Source: CANLWN01 sp039815505
GTDB lineage: Bacteria > Bacteroidota > Bacteroidia > Flavobacteriales > Flavobacteriaceae
Direction of reading: 5' to 3'
Assembly (NCBI GenBank): GCA_039815505.1
Contig: JBCBZE010000136.1
Coordinates: 1-8,376, forward strand
Length of the DNA stretch: 8,376 nucleotides
Shown in pieces: positions 4,365 to 8,376 of the stretch (within the stretch, counting starts at the first letter, position 1; the number at the start of each line of letters is the position of its first letter). The notes below the pieces were generated by a model. The model was not told the origin of the DNA. It saw nothing but the letters and a program-made list of their open reading frames with translations, and did not search any database. Position numbers and translations under genes: made by a program.

Positions 4365-7223
4365 ATGCAAATTATAATGAAATTTAAAAATCGTTTTCTT
4401 TTTTTAGTGCTAGGCCTTCTGTTCTATCAGTTCTCCAATGCCCAACAAGGCGTTGTTACGGGTACCATTAATGATGGGGAATTCAATGATGTACTGCCTT
4501 TTGCCAACGTTGTGGTAAAAGGTACCACTACAGGTACCACATCGGATTTTGATGGAAAATATACCCTGGACTTGGATCCAGGCACCTATACCATCGTTTT
4601 TTCCTTTCTAGGCTATGACACCAAAGAAATTACTGAAATACAAGTTAGCGCAGGTAGTGAGACCATTGTTGATGTCACCTTGAATCCCGCATCCAATCAA
4701 TTGGATGAAGTGGTGGTGACTACCACGGTGACGAAAAATACGGAAGCTTCGGTATTGAATCTGCAAAAGCGATCCGTAGCCCTAGTCGATGGACTGTCAT
4801 TACAAAGTATTAAACGTACCGGAGCAAGTAATATCGCCTCTGCCGTGCGCAGTGTGCCCGGTGTTTCCGTACAGGGTGGTAAATTTGTTTTTGTACGCGG
4901 TTTGGGGGATCGTTATACCAAAACCTTATTGAACAGCGTTGAAGTCCCTGGTCTGGATCCAGATAGGAACACCCTTCAATTAGATATCTTCCCCACCAAT
5001 TTATTGGACAATCTAATTGTTGTAAAATCGTTTACTGCCGATCAATCTGCTGATTTTACTGGGGGTATCGTAAATATTGTGACCAAGGATTTCCCCACCA
5101 AAGAAGAGTATAACTTGTCGGTCGGTGTCTCCTATAACAACAACTTTCATTTTAATGACAATTTTCAAACTTTCGAAAGCGGCGGCAGAGCTTTAGGTTT
5201 TGCATCGAGCTCCAACGATCTTCCTTTTAGACTTAATATCTCACCGCTTAACCCCGTATCCGATGCTGTACAGCTTCGTTCCCTTACGAGAAGCCTTGAT
5301 CCACAAATGGGTCTGGAGGAAAGTACCAGTTTTTTCAATTCCAATTTTGGGTTCAACCTGGGTAATCAGTATAATCTTAATGAAGACGGTACGTGGCGAA
5401 TTGGCTACCTAGCAGCGATTTCCTACCGAAACGAATATGAGTTTTTTGAAAACTTCATTGATGGGCAGATTTTCCGTAGAAGTCAGGATACTTCTGTTAC
5501 GGAGTTGGAGCAGGATCGTACCAACATAGGTAATCTTTCGACCAATAATACACTATTGACCGGTTTGGGAGGTATCACCGTAAAAGGCGAAAAAAATAAA
5601 TTCAAACTAAATGCACTCCACATTCAAAATGGAGATACGCAATCGTCTTTTGTGACGCAAACAAACTCACTTCTTAATTCTAATCAAAGTGAACGCACAG
5701 CGCTACTTTTTACAGAGCGATCTATAACGAATGTTTTATTGAACGGGATACACTCTTTTGGCAATGAAGGCGCTTGGAATGTGGATTGGAAAGGAGGGGT
5801 TACCTGGGCCAATGTATATGATCAGGATTTTAGGATAACCCCATTCTTGATCAATGAAGATAATGGATTGCGTACTATTTCACCTAGTGAATCCGGAGAT
5901 CCACTTCGAATTTGGAGGGATTTGGAAGAAATTAATTTAGTAGGGAAACTGGATATTTCAAAAAAACACAAGCTCTTTGGGTACGATGCCAAATTGAAAT
6001 TTGGGGGTTCTTATATTTTTAAGAACAGGGAATTTGGGATAGATCAATTTGCCTTACCAAATGCGGATGGAAGCGATGGTGAATTTAGTATTCGCTTTGA
6101 GGGAAATCCAGACAATGTTCTTGCCCCCGACAATATCATTAGGGCGGATACACGTGTAGGTACCTTTATTAGACAGGATTCCAATCCTTCGGACTCCTTT
6201 GATTCTGACATTACCATAGCTGGTTTCTACGTATCCGAAGAGTTTAAGGTTGCCAAATGGTTTAATGCCATTGTAGGTGTTCGTGTAGAACAATTTGAAC
6301 TTGTCTATACCGGGATAGATGTTAACGGAACTCAGTTCACCGATGAAAGTTTTATCGATGAAACCGATATTTTCCCTACCGCCAACCTCATATTTGAGCT
6401 AGACGAAGACGGTAATAAGAAAATCCGTGCTTCCTACGGAAGAACCACGGCAAGACCTTCCTTTAAAGAGGCTTCCACGGCAGCTATCATTGATCCGGTA
6501 GCGAATACCATTTTTAATGGTAATCCAGATATAAGGCCTACCTATATCAACAACTATGACCTTCGTTTTGAAAGTTATGGTGAGGGCAATAATTTCTTTG
6601 CCCTAAGTGCGTTCTATAAAACCTTTACAGATCCCATAGAAATAAGTTTCATTGAAGGGGCCCCCAACCAGTTTGTTCCCCTGAATTTAGGTGAAGCTAC
6701 TGTTTTTGGGGCGGAGATCGAATTTCGAAAAGACTTGGCTTTCATTGGGTTAAATGATTTCTTTTTTAACGGTAACTACTCAATAATTGAATCCAATCAG
6801 GATTTAGGGCAGTTTGAGCAGAATCGAAGATCGGACCCACAAAACCTTAGAGATGGTGAAACTCCCATAACCGAAAGGGAACTGCAAGGACAGTCCCCAT
6901 GGATCCTTAACTTGGGTCTTGGCTATAACAACAGAGACAGTGGTTGGGAAGGTGGCCTGTTTTACAATGTACAGGGATCTACTTTGGAAATTGTTAGTGA
7001 TGGTAACGTGGGCGATGTTTTCACCCGCCCATTTAATGACCTTAGGTTCAATATCAGTAAAACATTTGGTGCTAACAAACAAAGTAAGATTACACTTAGA
7101 GCATCGAACATTTTGAATGATGAACGGCTAAGTGAGTTTGAATCTTTTGGGTCTTCGGACCAGATTTACTCCTTACGGGAACCTGGGCAATCCTTCTCGT
7201 TAGGGTACAGTGTAAAGTTTTAA
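4365..7223 (+). CDS. TonB-dependent outer-membrane receptor
   Basis: This 952-residue protein should import a substrate across the outer membrane using the TonB/ExbBD system. The signal peptide ends at about residue 26 (FSNA then QQG). A CarboxypepD_reg-like beta-sandwich (about 29-107), the N-terminal extension typical of Bacteroidetes receptors, is followed by a TonB-box-like LDEVVVT (113-119). The plug domain (about 125-240) has VRSVPGVSVQGG, VRGLGDRYTKTLLN and FTGGIVNIVTKDFP. The remainder is the beta-barrel, ending in a terminal Phe (GYSVKF) as expected for Bam-inserted proteins. Length and order look complete. The RGLGDRY plug belongs to a receptor class not usually paired with SusD, and no SusD gene lies nearby; instead the beta-helix lipoprotein precedes it. 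A second ATG at 4377 (MKFKNRFLF) gives a more usual signal peptide and may be the true start. The substrate cannot be read from the sequence. Confidence 0.93.
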   Translation: MQIIMKFKNRFLFLVLGLLFYQFSNAQQGVVTGTINDGEFNDVLPFANVVVKGTTTGTTSDFDGKYTLDLDPGTYTIVFSFLGYDTKEITEIQVSAGSETIVDVTLNPASNQLDEVVVTTTVTKNTEASVLNLQKRSVALVDGLSLQSIKRTGASNIASAVRSVPGVSVQGGKFVFVRGLGDRYTKTLLNSVEVPGLDPDRNTLQLDIFPTNLLDNLIVVKSFTADQSADFTGGIVNIVTKDFPTKEEYNLSVGVSYNNNFHFNDNFQTFESGGRALGFASSSNDLPFRLNISPLNPVSDAVQLRSLTRSLDPQMGLEESTSFFNSNFGFNLGNQYNLNEDGTWRIGYLAAISYRNEYEFFENFIDGQIFRRSQDTSVTELEQDRTNIGNLSTNNTLLTGLGGITVKGEKNKFKLNALHIQNGDTQSSFVTQTNSLLNSNQSERTALLFTERSITNVLLNGIHSFGNEGAWNVDWKGGVTWANVYDQDFRITPFLINEDNGLRTISPSESGDPLRIWRDLEEINLVGKLDISKKHKLFGYDAKLKFGGSYIFKNREFGIDQFALPNADGSDGEFSIRFEGNPDNVLAPDNIIRADTRVGTFIRQDSNPSDSFDSDITIAGFYVSEEFKVAKWFNAIVGVRVEQFELVYTGIDVNGTQFTDESFIDETDIFPTANLIFELDEDGNKKIRASYGRTTARPSFKEASTAAIIDPVANTIFNGNPDIRPTYINNYDLRFESYGEGNNFFALSAFYKTFTDPIEISFIEGAPNQFVPLNLGEATVFGAEIEFRKDLAFIGLNDFFFNGNYSIIESNQDLGQFEQNRRSDPQNLRDGETPITERELQGQSPWILNLGLGYNNRDSGWEGGLFYNVQGSTLEIVSDGNVGDVFTRPFNDLRFNISKTFGANKQSKITLRASNILNDERLSEFESFGSSDQIYSLREPGQSFSLGYSVKF

Positions 7224-7244
7224 TATTTCTTTTCCGGCACATAC

Positions 7245-7273
7245 AAAAAACCCTGCTCATCGGCAGGGTTTTT
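7245..7273 (+). terminator. Rho-independent terminator after receptor gene
   Basis: An A6-CCCTGC arm (7245-7256) pairs with GCAGGG-T5 (7263-7273) around the loop TCATCG. The A tract before and T tract after make it potentially active in both directions. It lies 22 bp past the receptor stop and separates that transcript from the small secreted-protein genes. Confidence 0.88.
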
Positions 7274-7308
7274 ACATTTTGGCCAAATTTTTGCAGTTGA
7301 ACGATTAA

Positions 7309-7342
7309 TTGTAATGGACAAAGACTAAAATTAGTATATTTG
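7309..7342 (+). promoter_or_regulatory. Promoter of first sorting-domain gene
   Basis: TTG (7309-7311) and TATATTTG (7335-7342) with a 23-bp spacer fit the Bacteroidetes -33/-7 pattern; the -7 box is a perfect match to TANNTTTG. Transcription would start near 7348, giving a leader of about 10 nt. It follows directly after the receptor terminator, so the downstream gene has its own promoter. Confidence 0.6.
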
Positions 7343-7358
7343 ACGTATATACCTACGA

Positions 7359-7667
7359 ATGAAGCACTTTTACCTCATCATTTTCTTATTTGTTTCTTCT
7401 TTTGCTTTTGCCCAGCAGGGTCAAAACAGTGGGGGTATTGAAGGATTTAAGTTGTATCCCAATCCTGTCACCCATGGAAAGGTGTACATCAATACCACAC
7501 AGAACGCCCCTAAAAATATCCTGATTTATGATGTTTTGGGTACCCAAGTACTGGAAACCACCATATTGGGCAGAGAGCTAAATCTCTCCGATTTGGATAA
7601 GGGCATATATGTCCTTAGGGTCTTTGAAAAGGACAAAACGGCTACGCGAAAATTAATCATCAAGTAG
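7359..7667 (+). CDS. Cargo-less T9SS type A sorting-domain protein
   Basis: The 102-residue product has a signal peptide (1-18, ending AFA before QQ), a short linker (GQNSGGIEG), and then only a Por secretion C-terminal sorting domain of about 73 residues. The hallmark FKLYPNPV is at 30-37, IYDVLG at 56-61, LDKGIYVLRV at 79-88, and the C-terminal basic KLIIK closes it. In known T9SS clients this domain directs export of a large cargo across the outer membrane and is usually cleaved; here there is almost no cargo. It is about 53% identical by eye, over some 74 aligned residues, to the protein encoded 202 bp downstream, so the two arose by duplication. It has its own promoter and lies behind the receptor terminator. 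Function unknown; it may be a small surface or secreted protein, or the beta-sandwich itself may be the working part. Confidence 0.9.
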   Translation: MKHFYLIIFLFVSSFAFAQQGQNSGGIEGFKLYPNPVTHGKVYINTTQNAPKNILIYDVLGTQVLETTILGRELNLSDLDKGIYVLRVFEKDKTATRKLIIK

Positions 7668-7836
7668 CACGCCATGCCCCACACTTACAGATAGTTTCTT
7701 TCTTTTCTTTTGATCATACATAGTCACTTGTATCGATGAACGGATATAAAACATCGGCAAAAGGATGCCCCGAAAAATTTTACCTACAAAAAATTGCGTT
7801 TCACAACATTTTACATTTCGGAACGACCGCTTTGAC

Positions 7837-7844
7837 TATATTTA
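7837..7844 (+). promoter_or_regulatory. Possible -7 box of second sorting-domain gene
   Basis: TATATTTA differs from TANNTTTG only at the last base and lies 24 bp before the ATG, a distance like that of the preceding gene's promoter. No good TTG is found at -33. The rest of the 201-bp spacer (7668-7868) holds a T-rich stretch (about 7687-7701) and a weak hairpin, GGCA (7756-7759) with TGCC (7766-7769), that might end the upstream transcript. Confidence 0.3.
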
Positions 7845-7868
7845 CCGTATTGATCCCAAATCAATACA

Positions 7869-8195
7869 ATGAAACAAATCTACACAGCCTTCTTTATTGC
7901 TATGTGTGCTATGGTTACCTACGGCCAGCAAACCGTGGATATCCATGCTCCCATTTATGAGGAAAACATAGGTTTTAAATTGTATCCCAATCCCGTTTTT
8001 GATGGTGTTGTTTATGTAACTACAAAGAGAAACGACAGTAAGGACATTATCATCTATGATGTGTTTGGTGAAGTAGTGCTCAGGGACCGAATCTTTACCA
8101 ACTCATTGAATATTTCCAAACTGGTACCCGGGGTCTACATGCTACAGGTAACGGAAAATGAAAAAACAGTTTCCAGGAAATTGGTCGTAAAATAA
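7869..8195 (+). CDS. Second cargo-less T9SS type A sorting-domain protein
   Basis: The 108-residue product is a paralogue of the preceding gene. A signal peptide (1-19, ending TYG before QQ) is followed by a 16-residue linker (TVDIHAPIYEEN and a few more) and a sorting domain from about 35: GFKLYPNPV at 35-43, IIYDVFGEVVL at 61-71, LVPGVYMLQV at 85-94, and KLVVK at the end. The domain is shared with its neighbour, while signal peptide and linker differ almost completely, which suggests an old duplication with the sorting fold under selection. A second, overlapping frame beginning at 7736 is a chance reading. There is no cargo domain. As with its neighbour, export through T9SS is well supported by the domain but the role is unknown. 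Confidence 0.9.
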   Translation: MKQIYTAFFIAMCAMVTYGQQTVDIHAPIYEENIGFKLYPNPVFDGVVYVTTKRNDSKDIIIYDVFGEVVLRDRIFTNSLNISKLVPGVYMLQVTENEKTVSRKLVVK

Positions 8196-8249
8196 CCCAT
8201 CAGCTAAGAAAGTATAAGGCCCAATAGCTAGAAGGCCCTATTATTTTAT

Positions 8250-8257
8250 TACTTTTA
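8250..8257 (+). promoter_or_regulatory. Possible -7 box of acyltransferase gene
   Basis: TACTTTTA fits TANNTTTG except for the last base and lies 16 bp before the ATG at 8274. No matching -33 element is seen, so read-through from the preceding gene is an alternative. Confidence 0.22.
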
Positions 8258-8273
8258 CCGTAGCAAAATACAG

Positions 8274-8376
8274 ATGGATATCGATAGCATTTTTGGCAAC
8301 AGCTCCCCAAAGAAATTTGAATCCCTGGCCCTTGATATTTTTAGATTTCAATATCAAAAAAACCCCATTTATCAGC
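8274..8376 (+). CDS. LuxE-like acyltransferase (3' partial)
   Basis: Only the first 34 codons are inside the window. The N-terminus begins MDIDSIFG, followed by a helix-like KKFESLALDIFRFQYQKNP and then IYQ. This is the pattern I recognise from flavobacterial proteins annotated as acyl transferase, which are related to the acyl-protein synthetase LuxE family (ATP-dependent activation and transfer of a fatty-acyl group). There is no signal peptide, consistent with a cytoplasmic enzyme. The ATG at 8274 is chosen because the frame matches that family N-terminus directly. It follows the second sorting-domain gene by 78 bp in the same direction; a functional link is not evident. The catalytic region is beyond the window, so the call rests on the N-terminus alone. 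Confidence 0.6.
   Translation, partial: MDIDSIFGNSSPKKFESLALDIFRFQYQKNPIYQ

Noticed and set aside
7736..7960. Plus-strand frame of 74 codons before and into the second sorting-domain gene
   Set aside because: No signal peptide or domain is seen, and it runs out of frame into a gene with strong domain evidence.
8218..8242. Terminator after the second sorting-domain gene
   Set aside because: The GGCC/GGCC (8218, 8234) and AATAG/CTATT (8223, 8238) pairings are mutually exclusive, short, and followed by a broken T tract.

Overview
The window reads as chromosome of a marine-type member of the Flavobacteriaceae (Bacteroidetes). The evidence is the protein set: an N-terminally extended TonB-dependent receptor, a lipoprotein with the Bacteroidetes surface-export signal, two proteins with the Por/type IX secretion (T9SS) C-terminal sorting domain, and promoter -7 boxes of the Bacteroidetes form TANNTTTG. 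Starts are preceded by A-rich sequence, not clear Shine-Dalgarno sites. There are no tRNA or rRNA genes, CRISPR arrays or recognisable transposase genes.

Layout. (1) 1-813, plus strand: the 3' part of a MurG/GT28-like glycosyltransferase, cut by the window edge. (2) 738-2675, minus strand: a PhoB-type response regulator followed by its PhoR-type histidine kinase. The kinase and glycosyltransferase genes converge and overlap by 76 bp. The 195-bp gap between regulator and kinase is bounded exactly by a 20-bp, 19/20 inverted repeat and contains a candidate kinase promoter. (3) 2676-2873: divergent control region with back-to-back promoters and repeated TTAACAT/TTAATGT-like motifs. (4) 2874-7223, plus strand: a predicted surface-exposed beta-helix lipoprotein and a 952-residue TonB-dependent receptor, separated by a hairpin terminator; a second strong terminator follows the receptor. 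(5) 7359-8195: two tandem paralogous secreted proteins of 102 and 108 residues that are little more than a signal peptide plus a T9SS sorting domain. (6) 8274-end: the first 34 codons of a probable LuxE-like acyltransferase.

How they may work together (inference): the two-component system sits divergent from the lipoprotein/receptor genes, so it may control them as well as itself through the shared region. The receptor would import a substrate across the outer membrane using TonB energy, with the lipoprotein as a surface partner in place of a SusD protein. The PhoB/PhoR resemblance makes phosphate or an organic phosphate a candidate signal and substrate, but nothing in the sequence proves it. 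The most unusual features are the inverted-repeat-bounded segment between regulator and kinase, which resembles Bacteroidetes invertible promoters in size and layout, and the pair of cargo-less T9SS sorting-domain proteins.
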